64,000 nt of DNA from Purshia tridentata (lineage: Eukaryota; Streptophyta; Magnoliopsida; Rosales; Rosaceae). The notes under the pieces were generated by a model. That model worked only from the letters and a program-made list of their open reading frames with translations. It made no database searches and was not told the origin of the DNA. Shown here piece by piece: positions 11,878 to 24,307 of this stretch (position 1 is the first letter of the stretch; the number at the start of each line of letters is the position of its first letter). Both the position numbers and the translations under genes were made by a program. Where the stretch lies: NCBI GenBank assembly GCA_003254885.1, contig QANT01003053.1:57396-121395 (forward strand). The letters are read 5' to 3'.

Positions 11878-12523
11878 TATATAGAAATAAATAATAGAAT
11901 AACAAAATATTATTATCTTCGTCTTCATTTATAATACACACTCTGGTTCAAGCTTCCCCTCTCCCTGTGCTTTCCTTCACGCTTTGTTTATTTCTTCACA
12001 CAAAATCCATTCCAGTCTTATTTAATACACAGTGCTTTCTCTCTTGCCCTTCAAGCTCTCCGATCCAATTTTCGGTTTTTTTTCCAATAATAAGTTTCGG
12101 GCTTTCTGGGTTATTTGATCTGATCACTTGGAATACAATCCTTGATTCAATTTCGGATTTGGGAGAAGATAGAATTTGGGTTTTCTCTGCTGTTTTTGGT
12201 TACCGAGAAAACACAAGGAATCCCGGGAAAATGATCGTCTTCCTTTTATAAATCTCAGTATCTTATATATCTTTTGTTTTATTATTATAGTACTAATCGG
12301 GACTTTGATCATCTGAACAAACCTCTTCTCCATTAAGCTCGTAACACCTTGTTTTTGTTTGTTTCATTTTCGTGAGCTGGGTTTCTCATTTTTCTTTCAT
12401 TGAAATCACACAAGTCAAGAAAAAGGCAGAGGATTTTGAAGGTTTCCTCTTTTTCATTTTCATTACCTCCGTTTTCTCAGTAACCAGACGGAGGTATTAA
12501 TTTATTTTTTCCTTGAGCTGGAA
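11878..12523 (+). promoter_or_regulatory. Promoter and 5' leader region of the DUF789 gene
   Basis: The sequence turns pyrimidine-rich (TCTCC, TTTTCTT tracts) over the last 550 bases before the ATG at 12524, as in many plant leaders. No exon of another gene is seen. I could not place a TATA box with confidence. Confidence 0.35.
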
Positions 12524-15390
12524 ATGTTGGGAACTGGGTTGCAGTTTGGGAATATTCGTGGAGAGGACAGGTTTTACATTCCTGCGAAAGCAAGAAAGAG
12601 ATACAATCAGCAAAAGCAGGCTAGGAGAGCGAAAATTGATGCAAACGAGAGCCCCAAAGAGCCTCCAAAGAGCAAAGTTGCGGCTTCTGAGAATAGAAAC
12701 CCCAAAGAGCTTCCAAATTCTTTGGCAAAGCCTTCTCCTGAGTCAGCGTTAACGCCTAGTAATAATCTTGACAGGTTCTTGGAGTCCACCACGCCCTCAG
12801 TTCAGGCTCAGTATTTCTCTAAGGTTGATCATATCTTTATGTTTATTTGTTGTGCCTTATGTTTAGCTGCTAAAAAAATGTGTGAAATGTGAAGAAAACT
12901 GAATTTTTGTTATTGGATTTTCCATATCTGAGAAAATAGTAGGCTGCACTCAGACTGTCTCTATATTTAGTTGCTCATACTGCATGTGTAGCTGATGAGA
13001 AAATGTAGGAGACAATGTAGAAGATAAGACTGTTTAGCATTGGAGTTTCCATAACGTAGGATTTGAGAAAATTATCGGCTACACTTGCCAGGACTATTAC
13101 AACTATTTGATCAAGTTGGCAATTGACATGAGTATTTCCGTCTTTAGGTGCGAGAACAGCTTGAAGGATAAGATCAAAGTTTTGTTACATTTCTATTACA
13201 CTGTTTGGCTGATTGAATGAGGAGTTACTGACTTGTGCAATCCTTTTAAAATTTTTTTCTTTGAACATTGTGGTTTGTGTTTTGGTGCAGACGACAATGA
13301 GGGGTTGGAGGACTTGTGATGTTGAGTTTCAGCCTTACTTCACATTGAATGATCTTTGGGAATCATTCAAGGAGTGGAGTGCATACGGGGCAGGAGTACC
13401 ATTGGTTCTTGACAAAAGTGACTCAGTTATTCAATATTATGTTCCCTATTTATCTGGTATCCAATTGTATGGGGAATCTGCTGTGAAGTCAAATGCAAAG
13501 TCAAGGTATTAAAATTTTCTGTTTGGATTTAAACATTTGGAATGTCAGAGTTATGTGAATCGGTATTTTTATGCACAACTTTTCTTCTGAAATCAAGTGC
13601 AATTTTCTTTCTTTATTACATGTTTATTTACAATGATTATTTAGTTCCATACAATTTTTTATTTTTATTTTTCTTTCAATAAACTAGTATTATCTACATA
13701 GATGTGGTCGTCACCATCAAATGGTTACTGATGGGGAATTGTCTCCTTTTACACGCATTTAGTGATTGCAAACTTTATATGTTGATTGTGTACAGTTTCA
13801 TTTTAGTCTTCCTTTTAGATGTTCCATTTTTCTGCTCTCTTTTTGTCTATGTCTATCCAATATTTATGAGTCACTTGTTATGAAATTTTGTCAAATACTC
13901 AATTTAGCATATGTGATTCTTGATAATGTAGATTCTAGCGTGTGATATGGTTTATTGCCATGTAACTAGATTTGATTCTCTTTTCGTTAGGCAAGTTGGT
14001 GAGGACAATGATGCTGACTACTATTTGGATTCGAGTAGTGATGCAAGCAGTGATTATGAAATTGAAAAACAAATAAAGATTGCTAGGGAGCAGCGGGTTC
14101 TTCACCACCTAAACAGTAAGGTCCCTTTTAGAATGGGCAAGTTGTCGATACATGATGAACACCCTGTATTACAACAAGAAGGCTTTTCTAGTGATGATGG
14201 AGAAGCTGGGAATTCTCGAGGTCTCCTGCTTTTTGAGTTTCTTGAGCAGGATGCTCCTTATGGCCGTGAACCATTGGCTGACAAGGCTAGTTTATTTCCT
14301 TATTGCAATTTATTTTTGTTAGTTTGTGGTCTGAGCTCTGCATTAGTTGCCTTACTTTTGTTTTATTATTGTGATTTTTGACAGATATCAGACCTTGCAT
14401 GCCAGTACCCTGGGTTGAAGACATTAAGAAGTTGTGACTTACTGTGGGGCAGTTGGATGTCAGTGGCTTGGTAAGAAAAGCATGATCTGTAATATTGTCT
14501 CGTCTGGACCGAAAATTCATCTGCTCTGGTTGGATTTTGTAGGTATCCTATATATCGAATACCTATGGGTCCAACTTTGAAAGATTTGGATGCTTGCTTT
14601 CTGACATACCATTCACTTTCAACACCCATGACAGGTAATCATGACTTTTCAATCTATATCCTATATATTGAGATCAACTTAGCTTATATCATAAACCAGA
14701 ACTTCATTCCTATGCTTGCTTAATGGAAAATTTGGCATTACCATATCTGCTTGCTAAATAATTGGTGAATAGATATACCCATTTAAATTTTATTTTTCCC
14801 TCAGTTCAGTGTCACTCTTGTGTACTTATACAACTTTGATTTAAAGCATGCATCAAACAACCACAGGCAGGGAGGGAGTACAGAAGACAGAGAGTGAGAG
14901 GTGGCGGATTGGGGGATGGGAGGATACCTTATTCTTCCATTGCCATGTCATTACTAACTAGAATCCCAAAAGCACACCATCTGATGTTAAAAAAATTTGA
15001 CAACTACAGTTCATTTTTAGCATGTTAAGTAATAATATTATCTATGCTGTTATGCAAATGCTTTAATCTACTGAGGTTTTTAGTTTGCCTTGCCGTTTGT
15101 TGATGTCCTAAGATTTTCTATTTCCCCACTATTTTTGGGCAGGTAGTGGAAGTAGCCGAGCTCCCGTAATGGTCTATCCCAGTGAGATGGATGGTGCCCC
15201 AAAGATTTCTTTGCAGGTTTTTGGAATGGCTTCGTATAAGTTGAAAGGATCCATGTGGACGCAAAATGGAATAGTGGAGTGTCAACTGGCAAATTCCTTG
15301 ATACAGGCTGCAGACAATTGGCTTAGCCTGCTTCAGGTCAATCACCCTGATTTCCAGTTCTTTGCTTCACATGGCATGTACTGCAGGTGA
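12524..15390 (+). CDS. DUF789 family protein (411 aa)
   Basis: Six exons: 12524-12823, 13291-13505, 13991-14285, 14385-14470, 14543-14634, 15143-15390; the phases close exactly. The protein belongs to the plant DUF789 family, whose biochemical role is unknown to me. The N-terminus begins MLGTGLQFG, followed by a basic, Pro/Ser/Glu-rich linker (about 22-90). The DUF789 core follows: [94 protein letters not shown] and the C-terminal [13 protein letters not shown]. An acidic insert ([12 protein letters not shown]-like) sits in exon 3. Intron 3 has an unusual GC donor (AAG/GCTAGT): the retained frame from ADK to ISDLA fits the family, and the nearest GT donor would add twelve foreign residues. 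It stands in tandem with the kinesin gene 1.7 kb downstream. Confidence 0.88.
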
Positions 15391-17137
15391 AATCAAAAGT
15401 TGTTTCATTGATATGCAAGCATCTCAACTTCCACTCCACCAAATTATAAGCCTTGAAATTAAATGCTTGATCCATGGACATGCTGAGGTAAATGGCACAT
15501 GGTTGTGAGGATTATGCTGGAATGCCTTTGAGAGGTCTTTTGGATGTGAATTTTGTATTTAATGCAAAAAAGAAAAAGAAAAAAAAAAGAAAGTGTGCAA
15601 TTAGGAAAGTGAATGATGAAAAAAGAACAAGAAAAGGAAAAAAAAAAAAAATACAGTGGAAAAGGAAAATCCAAGCCATGGGAGGAAGCAGAATAAGGTC
15701 AAAAAGCCAATAGAGATGATGATAGTGGTGTATGACTTTTTATTTTTTTGGGGTCTCAAAAGTGTATGAGAGACCAACTGTAGAATATTATAATATGCAT
15801 TCCAAAGTTTGCCAGACCTCCATATTTTCACTTACTTATATCATGAGAAAATAGAATAAAGTAATTTACCTTAATAAATATTATGTGGTTTGTTTTTTAA
15901 CAGGTAGAGATGAAAAGCAGATGGATGTGAAAAAAATTTTGTGCTGTTTTAAGTTAATTTGCTTTGCTATTAGACTAATATTCATTTGGCTATTTTAAAT
16001 TGGTTTTGCTAAATCATGGGTTTCTTGCGAATACAATGTCAAATAAAAATAGAACTGAAATGCTTTTTTTAGCAGGGCTCTACCATCATGGCCCAAAACA
16101 GCAACCTTTCATTTATTTGAATCAATCCTAATTTGGGCCCTATCTCTATCTCAAAAGGGGCCCAGACTCAGAATGTAAATAGTAAATACAAGCTCAGATT
16201 TGTTTGTTTTAATCTGAAGGGCCAGCTTGGAGCAATAATTGAAACTCTTTCTTGCTTTTTGTCCTTTTGTGTATGAATAATTAAATAATTCAATAAAAAT
16301 AAAATAAAACCGTTAAGACTTGAAACTCGCTCCCGCTTTACTCGGAATCGGCGATTTAACTCAAGAAAACGTATCCACAAATCGGCGAGTAACCGTAGAA
16401 AAAGAAAAAAAGATAAAAAAAAGGAAAACTAGCCGTTGGGAACCCCAGATTCAAAAATGAATAATAATGTCAGACAGATTGGGGCAAATAGCTTTGCATC
16501 ATTTCTTGGCACTCTCTCTCTCTACTTCTTCTTCTTCTTCTTCTTCAAGCCCTTGAATTCGAATTTAAAGCTCTTGTTCTCAAACACAGACGCTCCTCTC
16601 TCTCTCTCTCTCTCTATTAAAGCTTTGTTTTGAGTTTGTCTTCTTTATCTCTCTCTGAATTTCCTTCTGCGGCAAATTCCATAAGCTTTGTCATCGAGTT
16701 GTGCTTGATATTTCTGTGAGTATGCATTTTTCAAACTAATCTTACTTTCGATTTAGAATTTGATGCCAAAAATCAGTGGGAATTTGACGAAACCGTAATC
16801 TTACTTTTCTCAGTTCTTCATTTCTATTTAATTGAATAAAAAGTTGATTCTTAATATGATTACTATATAAAGGAATTGTTCTTCTAATTTTTTCTTGTAA
16901 AAGTTTTTAAATTGTTTTACCAGTAACTTTTCAATTCGATCGGATCTTTTTTATGAATATTAAACTAAGTTGTAGTTGTATTCTTTAGTATGAGACTGTG
17001 GATGATTGATTTTAACATAGATACTTTTGGATTGATAGGCTGCTGCAGATATTATTGGGAGAGACCCAATATTATTCTGTCTCAAATTGGTGTTCTTGTG
17101 AGCTCAGTTGATTTGATCTGGTAGATTCAGAACAAAG
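15391..17137 (+). other. Intergenic DNA and kinesin promoter/leader
   Basis: 15560-15660 is an A/G-rich low-complexity tract. From about 16500 the strand carries TTC and TC repeats typical of a 5' leader. A candidate leader intron runs from a GTGAGT near 16714 to an AG near 17038, which would place the start codon in the second exon. No other gene is seen. Confidence 0.4.
16430..16440 (-). promoter_or_regulatory. MSA (mitosis-specific activator) element upstream of the NACK1-type kinesin
   Basis: The minus strand reads CCCAACGGCTA, a full match to the YCYAACGGYYA consensus bound by three-repeat MYB factors in G2/M genes. A weaker copy with the AACGG core lies at about 16308-16318 on the same strand. 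NACK1 genes are known to be G2/M-regulated through such sites, so the position about 700 bases before the ATG makes sense. Confidence 0.65.
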
Positions 17138-20100
17138 ATGACAGTCAGAACTCCAGGAACACCAGCTTCCAAAACAGACAGGACACCAGTATCAACTCCA
17201 TCTTCGAAAATAGACAGGACACCAGCATCAACTCCAGGAGGGCCAAGAGCTAAGGAGGAGAAGATTGTTGTTACAGTGCGTTTACGGCCTCTGAGCAAAA
17301 GGGAGCAACTAGCAAAAGACCAAGTTGCTTGGGAATGTGTCGACGATAATACGATTGTCTATAAACCACTTCCTCAGGAACGTTCAGCTCAACTAGCCTC
17401 ATTTACATTTGGTACATAAAACATCAGTCTGTGTATTTTTGTTATAATATTCGTATCTGTGATGGTTTGTATTGTTTTTGTTATGATTTTGTAAGTTCAC
17501 TAGTTTCTTCTTTTTGCAGATAAAGTTTTTGGCCCTACTAGTTTAACTGAAGCAGTATACGAGGAAGGAGTGAAAAATGTTGCCTTGTCTTCTTTGATGG
17601 GCATCAATGGTAATGGTTATCCTAGATTAATATGTCTTGTCTTCGTTTTTTTTATCCCATACCTGCATAACACAACTATGTTCTTCCTCTCAAACTGCAG
17701 CAACTATATTTGCGTACGGACAAACTAGCAGCGGGAAGACATTCACCATGAGAGGCATAACAGAGAAGGCTGTCAGTGATATATACAACCATATTATGAA
17801 TGTAAGCTTAACTTACTCATATATATCTGCAATTATATATTTGGCTAGAGAGACTTTAATTTTGACTCTTGATGGAAAACATATCTGTCCTTTAACTTAT
17901 GAAAGTACTAGCTTCTAAAATAATCTGGTGCTCTTATGATGTGATTGCAGACTCCAGAGAGAGACTTTACAATAAAAATTTCAGGACTTGAAATCTACAA
18001 TGAGAACGTCAGGGACCTGTTAAATTCAGAATCTGGGCGTAGTTTAAAGCTTCTAGATGATCCAGATGTATGGTCTTAGTAAACCTTACTATAATCTTTG
18101 GTTGAGCTTAGTCCAACCTTTACTTAAGTTCTATTATCTTCTTGAATGCAGAAAGGTACTGTGGTTGAGAAACTGGTGGAGGAAACTGCAAGCAATGATA
18201 AGCATTTGAGACATCTAATCAGCATTTGCGAGGGTAAGTCAGTGGACACCTTGACTTGAGTCAGATTCTTTTATCCTATTAAAATTTTTGCATGATAAAT
18301 TAATTAATTTCCCTGGTTTGTGTAGCTCAAAGACAAGTTGGTGAAACGGCTTTAAATGATAACAGCTCACGGTCTCATCAGATAATAAGGCTGGTTAGTT
18401 CATTGATCATAATATTCCCTTTGATATTAGTTAATGAAGATTTTTTTTTCTTCTGACGACTAAGAGATTGTATATAATATATATTCTCTCTCTCTCTCTA
18501 CAGACAATTGAAAGTACACTCCGTGAAAATTCAGATTGTGTGAGGTCTTTTGTTGCAAGCCTGGTATGACTGCAGACTCCTGAATATCCAAGTTGCTTTA
18601 ATTATTAGTTTCTTGTTAATGACTGTCAATATCAATATTCTGCAGAACTTTGTAGATCTAGCTGGAAGCGAAAGAGCTTCGCAGACACATGCAGATGGTG
18701 CTAGGCTCAGGGAAGGTTGCCATATTAACCTTAGCTTGATGACACTAACAACTGTTATCAGAAAACTCAGGTGAGAATCCATAGTTGCATACATATCTAT
18801 CTTGTACGAGATTATACACCTTTTAAATGCTGTTTCATTTCAACCTTCATATTTTAATATTCCATGACCGAAAATTTTTGTATCTTAAATGAAAGGCCTA
18901 CTTGGCCAGTTATGGGTAAATCTCTTTGAAGCTTCAAATTCTCATAGATCAATTAGAAGACAGGGTAGGTGCAGAAGATAATCCAGTTATGAGAACGGAG
19001 AACCTATTGAAATTTTTTACCCCACAGAATATGGGAGTGGACAGTCTTGGTCCTCAATCTATTTTTAAATCCTTGGAAGGAGAAAATGACCATGTTAAGT
19101 TAAGGCTCAAGTACGACATTACGTGATTGACAGATATCATACATATCTAATATATAATATATTTTGTTGTTCACCTCTGTGAAATTTGCAGTGTTGGGAA
19201 AAGAAGTGGTCATATACCCTACAGAGACTCAAAGCTCACTCGCATATTGCAGCACTCTCTCGGTGGGAATGCACGCACTGCTATCATATGTACCTTGAGT
19301 CCAGCATTGAGCCATGTTGAACAATCTCGAAATACTCTCTTCTTTGCCACCAGGGCAAAGGAAGTAACAAACAATGCCCGTGTAAACATGGTACTACTTA
19401 TTTGCTCATCACATTTTTCAGTTTGCATTCTACATTTTAGAATACATATTTATTTATCTTTTTGTGTTTTTTCTAGGTTGTTTCGGACAAGCAGCTAGTG
19501 AAAACTTTGCAGAAGGAAGTAGCTAGGCTGGAAGCTGAGCTGCGCACCCCTGATCCCTCAAGAGAAAAAGACTTGAAAATACAGCAGGTAAACTGCCATA
19601 CAGAGTCAGTCTTGATATTTGATTTGGTTTGTTTGAAAATGTATGTAGTAGTAATCTTTCATATTATCTGGTTATCACTAGATGGAGATGGAGATTGAAG
19701 AACTGAGACGCCAAAGAGATCTTGCTCAATCTCAGGTGGATGAATTACGCCAAAAACTTCAGGAGGACCAGCAGGTCTATTTTTCACTCTCCCCATCCCC
19801 CCACCCCAATATATATGGATTTTATTTTAAATGCTCATTAATTATTATTCTATACCAACTTCAGGGTTCAAACCAATTGGAACTACCCCATCCCCCTGTG
19901 AAGAAATGTCTCTCCTACACTGGTGTGCTACCAACAAAGCTCGATGCCAAGGAGCTAGGCCGTGCTGATAGACCGAGAAATACAATGTTGAGGCAGTCCA
20001 TGAGGCAATCATCAACTGCTCCTTTCACGCTAATGCATGAGATTCGCAAACTTGAACACCTCCAAGAGCAGCTTGGAGAGGAAGCAAATCGAGCTCTCGA

Positions 20101-21746
20101 AGTTTTACAAAAGGAGGTGGCTTGTCATAGACTAGGCAACCAAGATGCAGCTGAAACAATTGCTAATCTGCAAGCAGAAATAAGAGAAATGCGTTCTGTC
20201 AGATCAGTGCCAAAAGAAGTTGCAGTTGGAACTGTGGTTGCTACTAATAAGAGTGTCAGTGCCAATCTCAAGGAAGAGATTACAAGACTTCATTCACAGG
20301 GAAGCACTATTGCAAATCTTGAGGAACAGCTTGAAAGTGTTCAGAAGTCAATAGATAAATTAGTGATGTCTCTTCCTAGCAATTATGAACAGTATGGTAG
20401 TGACGCATCCCCCAAGTCTAAGAAGGAGTCCAAAAGAAAAAAGTTACTGCCTTTGGCATCAAGTAACGCTGCCAACCGGCAAAATTTTATCCGATCACCG
20501 TGCTCGCCTCTATCAACTTCCAGGCAAGTTGTAGAGTCAGAAATTGAAAATAGAGCTCCGGAAAATGATGACATTTTGTCCAGTGAGACTCAAGTAGAGT
20601 CTGAGAAGGGAACTCCCACAAAGAGTGAAGAATGTGGGGATATCTCGTCAAAGGAAAACACTCCAGTGTATCAGCGTTCTAGTTCAGTAAACATGAAGAA
20701 AATGCAGAAGATGTTCCAAAATGCAGCAGAAGAGAATGTAAGAAACATAAGAGCATATGTAACTGAACTGAAAGAACGGGTGGCCAAACTGCAGTATCAA
20801 AAGCAGCTACTCGTTTGTCAGGTATGTATATGGGTTCTTTTAGGTCTCCAATGTCTTACATATTTTAATGACCGTCCAAACAAGTTGTGTTTTCCACATA
20901 CATGCATGTGTGTGTGTAATTAATGTAACTTTAAGAGTAAATCCAAATTTATTTTTAATTTTTTATGCGCCCCCTATAGGTTCTGGAGCTAGAAGCAAAT
21001 GAAGCAGCTGGGTACAATATAGAGAATGATGAGAACACATGTGAGCCAGAGGAGCCCCAGGTGTCATGGCAAATAACTTTTAAGGAACAAAGGCAGCAGA
21101 TCATTGAGTTATGGGATGTGTGCTATGTCTCCATAATCCATAGGACACAGTTTTATTTGTTATTCAAGGGGGATCCAGCAGATGAAATCTATATGGAAGT
21201 GGAAATGAGGCGCTTGACATGGTTGCAACAGCATCTGGCACAAATTGGGAATGCTAGCCCTGCTCATGTAGGAGACGAGCCCACAATCTCTTTGTCATCA
21301 AGGTTTTCTTTCTTTCTATTTTGTTTGTGTTTATATGTGGTTATTGCTAGGAAACTTGTAGAAGTAACTCCTTTTAGTTTAAGATTATAAAATGGTTTTT
21401 CCTTCTTCTGACATGCAGTATCAGAGCACTAAAGCGTGAAAGGGAGTTCCTTGCTAAGAGGTTGACCTCACGTTTGACGGCAGAAGAGAGAGAGTCATTG
21501 TACATGAAATGGGATATCCCACTTGAAGGGAAGCAGAGGAAGATCCAGTTTGTGAATAAGCTTTGGACAGATCCCCATGATGCCAGGCATATTCAGGAGA
21601 GTGCTGAAATAGTTGCAAAACTTGTTGGTTTCTGCGAAAGCGGCAACATGTCAAAGGAAATGTTTGAACTCAATTTTGTGCTTCCATCTGATAAGAGGCC
21701 ATGGATTATGGGATGGAACCCAATTTCAAACCTTCTTAATTTGTGA
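17138..21746 (+). CDS. NACK1: Kinesin-7 motor KIN-7A/NACK1 (HINKEL), 975 aa
   Basis: Fourteen exons: 17138-17411, 17520-17609, 17701-17801, 17951-18067, 18152-18233, 18326-18393, 18504-18563, 18646-18770, 19192-19390, 19477-19587, 19682-19774, 19865-20821, 20980-21302, 21419-21746; the phases close. NACK1 moves on microtubules in the phragmoplast, binds and activates the MAPKKK NPK1/ANP, and so drives cell-plate expansion in cytokinesis. The motor domain (about 40-370) shows the P-loop GQTSSGKT (128-135), switch I NDNSSRSH (232-239), switch II DLAGSE (268-273) and a C-terminal [17 protein letters not shown] region. Coiled coils follow from about 385 ([36 protein letters not shown]). A basic Ser/Pro linker ([21 protein letters not shown]) comes next, then the plant-specific C-terminal DUF3490 domain. 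Consensus CDK-type sites (TPGTP, SPCSP) are present. The gene looks intact. Confidence 0.95.
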
Positions 21747-22425
21747 GAAAGTACATTTTGTTGTAAGTACTTCACATTCTTTGAACTGCATATTCTGTAC
21801 ATGTAAATTAATTTTAAGTTTTCCTGCGTAATGCTCTTTTTCATTCTATGTGGCGTGACTGACCGAGCACACTATGCTTGGTGATGATTTGGAACATTAA
21901 GTCTTTGTAATTTTCCCATCTCAATAAGAATTGATTATTTTCCAATGGTTACAAAGTTTCTTGCTAGAGTAGTTCCACACTAGAATAAGTGAGCATGGAG
22001 TCCTCACACCAATTGAATTTATGCTATTAGAAAAGTATGATGGATCATATTATTAGAGAGAAAAAGACTGAAAGTGCAGATAGATAACTTTATAAATATA
22101 ACAACACTGCATACACGATCCAACACTGATTCTCATTTTAAATAGAACCTTTACAACCACTACGTACTACTGATAGATCACACCAAGAGACTGAAAATGC
22201 TGACAATGCAAGTAACAAAACCAAAGTTCTTTATAGTAACTACCAGTGCCTTTACTAAAGTAGCATGCATATAATTAAAAATAGAACACACCAAACACAA
22301 TTAGTTAACTCTCTCTAATATATATCCATGGAACTATATATCAAGCATTATCCATGTAAGACAGAGAGATAAAGATGCATATCATATTAATGTCCCTTGA
22401 TTTTTGAAGGTCTGATCAGAGAAAT
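21747..22425. other. 3' flanks of two converging genes
   Basis: Holds the 3' untranslated regions of the kinesin (plus) and the lipid transfer protein (minus). An AATAAG-type polyadenylation motif lies near 21923. No further gene is seen. Confidence 0.4.
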
Positions 22426-22704
22426 CTAGCACTTCGGGTAGGGAGTTCCACAAGTGCTAGCAACTTTCCTGGCATTTGGGGTGTTCACAAACTTCTTGAG
22501 GTTGGGGTTCTTGAGGTACTGGCAGAGACAGGGCTTCTGCTCCTTGATTTTGGTGCAGCAGAGTTTGGATGGTGGAGTTGAAGAGGTTATGGCACTCACA
22601 CAGGAGCTCAGTTCTGCTGGGCTGCATGTTATAGCCATTGAGACCTGTGCATTGGCCAAGAGCAGCACAAGTAGAGTGCACAATGCAATGTATGATGCCT
22701 TCAT
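22426..22704 (-). CDS. Type-2 non-specific lipid transfer protein (92 aa)
   Basis: A single-exon gene for a small secreted protein. Residues 1-24 form a signal peptide (MKASYIALCTLLVLLLANAQ, cleavage near SMA). The mature part (about 68 residues) has the eight-cysteine pattern of plant nsLTP2: single Cys in ITC and SSC, the CC pair in KLCC, the CxC in PCLCQ, and two C-terminal Cys (STC, YPKC). The family carries fatty acids and phospholipids in a disulfide-stabilised helical tunnel in the apoplast, with roles in cuticle and suberin deposition and defence. The short mature size and the Leu between the Cys of CLC fit type 2 rather than type 1. A TATA motif lies about 115 bases upstream of the ATG. 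Intact. Confidence 0.93.
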   Translation of the reverse strand: MKASYIALCTLLVLLLANAQVSMAITCSPAELSSCVSAITSSTPPSKLCCTKIKEQKPCLCQYLKNPNLKKFVNTPNARKVASTCGTPYPKC

Positions 22705-22818
22705 TTTCGCTCACTCAAGAATGTTCGAATCTCAGAGAGACACAGAGAGAGGATAGATGTGCAGCTTTTCTTGGGTGAGTGAGACTGCCTGTGGTGCTTT
22801 GGCTTGGGTTCCCTCTCA

Positions 22819-22825
22819 ATTTATA
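22819..22825 (-). promoter_or_regulatory. TATA box of the lipid transfer protein gene
   Basis: TATAAAT on the minus strand, within CTTCTATAAATTGAG. A start about 30 bases downstream would leave a leader of about 85 nt. Confidence 0.5.
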
Positions 22826-23800
22826 GAAGGGAGATTAGCTAAAAGAGTAAAAAGAACAAGAAAAATACAACAGAATAATAACCTCCGATTTACTTTTTTA
22901 ATTTTTTCTTTTCTTTTTGACAAGTTTCGCAAGACAATTTACTTAACAAAATCTGAGGAAAAAAGCCTTGGGTTTGGCCCACTAATTTGAAGTTGGCTCA
23001 TTTCTAGTCAAATGATTCTCTTATGGATCATTTTCAACCAAAAAAAAAACACCAATAATACTAGAGTTACCAAATTATGTTTATCAAAGAATGTGATAGA
23101 AGGCGTTCTTGAGGTGATCTTGTCATCCTATTCCATAACTTGCCCTTTTGTGTTATATGCACATTGCCACCATTATTATACATTGTGCTTCAATGTTCTG
23201 AAGAATTATATTCTCAACAAAAGCCACCTATATCCACAGTGATTGCCAAGTTTGTACCTCAACTTAGAACTTTGATGGGAAAAAAAAAAACAATACCATT
23301 TTCATATGTGCAGAAAGTGGGCCTCTACCCCACCGGTTAAGAAAACAATTTCTTCATCTTTTTTTATTGCTATTTATGCAAATGTGGTGCATGCAGCATG
23401 CTCACGCTTTAAACCATACCATGTGCCTTTCGGTGATTTTGATTTGTGAAATTTTTGACGTTTATCAATGGCAGCCCACATGCATGCTTTCATCATTAAT
23501 TTGATCTGCACTTGGAATTTTGTGTAATCATGGTTATAATCACTAATCATCATCAACAGCATGTTCCTTTTTATGCGTAATACAAAATATATAAAATTTC
23601 GTTTATGAGCTTCTATAATAATGCTCTTGTACTTGGAATTTGCCCTCAAGTTTTCATTTGCTGCGCAGCTTATGAGAATTACTACCCAAAAGTTGGTAAT
23701 ATGGTCTTGGACTTGACTGGCTAAGTACCATTATGAAAATTTTAAAACGTATGTGTGGATCCATTTTGATACTTATTGGTAAATTATGCCTCATTTTTTA
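22826..23800. other. Intergenic DNA
   Basis: AT-rich spacer upstream of the lipid transfer protein gene. No supportable gene. Confidence 0.45.
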
Positions 23801-24074
23801 TAGAATTTGAGCATCTAATTCAAAATTAATTGGCAATAGATGAAGAGGCCCAAGACCATCACACCCACATGTAGACAAATTGTATTAGGTGAAATGAAAA
23901 CATGTGTTGTCGTTGTGTCTTGCACGCGGATAACCAAGCTCTGATATCATGATAGAATTTGAATATCTAACTCAAAACCAATTGGGAATGGGTAGAAAAA
24001 CCCAAGACTTTATAAGCACATATTCTAAGCTTTAGTTTTCCAATGTGGAATATTGTTCCATATTACCCTCAACA
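23801..24074 (-). mobile_element. TRIM-like miniature LTR retroelement remnant
   Basis: Read on the minus strand, 24074-23950 is a 125-bp LTR-like block starting TGTTGAGGGTAATATGG and ending TTCTATCA, i.e. TG...CA. Directly after it comes TGATATCAGAGC, close to the primer-binding site TGGTATCAGAGC for initiator tRNA-Met. After an internal part of only about 70 bases, a second diverged and truncated copy of the LTR end follows at about 23880-23801 (shared words: AATTTTGAATTAGAT, CAAATTCTAT). No coding capacity. This layout is that of a terminal-repeat retrotransposon in miniature. Confidence 0.6.
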
Positions 24075-24157
24075 AGTTTAACATAGAGCTATTGTGGTAC
24101 AAACAAAATTAATATAAGTAAGGGTTACATAATGAATAGTAGTTCACAGTAAAGCTA

Positions 24158-24307
24158 TCATGCCTGGACTCGAGAAATAAGATTATTTCTGATTATCTTC
24201 TATAATTGAGATGTTCGAGAAATAAGATTATTTTTGATTATCTTCTATAATTAAGATGAATCACATCTCAATTTGAGATATGAGGATGTTCTCGAGTTAG
24301 GGCGTGA
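24158..24307. repeat. Small inverted-repeat unit with internal 45-bp tandem duplication
   Basis: The left end (TCATGCCTGGACTCGAG, from 24158) is inverted at the right (CTCGAGTTAGGGCGTGA, to 24307). Between them a 45-bp unit starting CGAGAAATAAGATTATTT occurs twice (24171-24215 and 24216-24260) with three differences. Possibly a small MITE; no target duplication was identified. Confidence 0.55.

Noticed and set aside
15492-15713. Lys-rich open frame
   Set aside because: It is a translation of an A/G-rich low-complexity tract.
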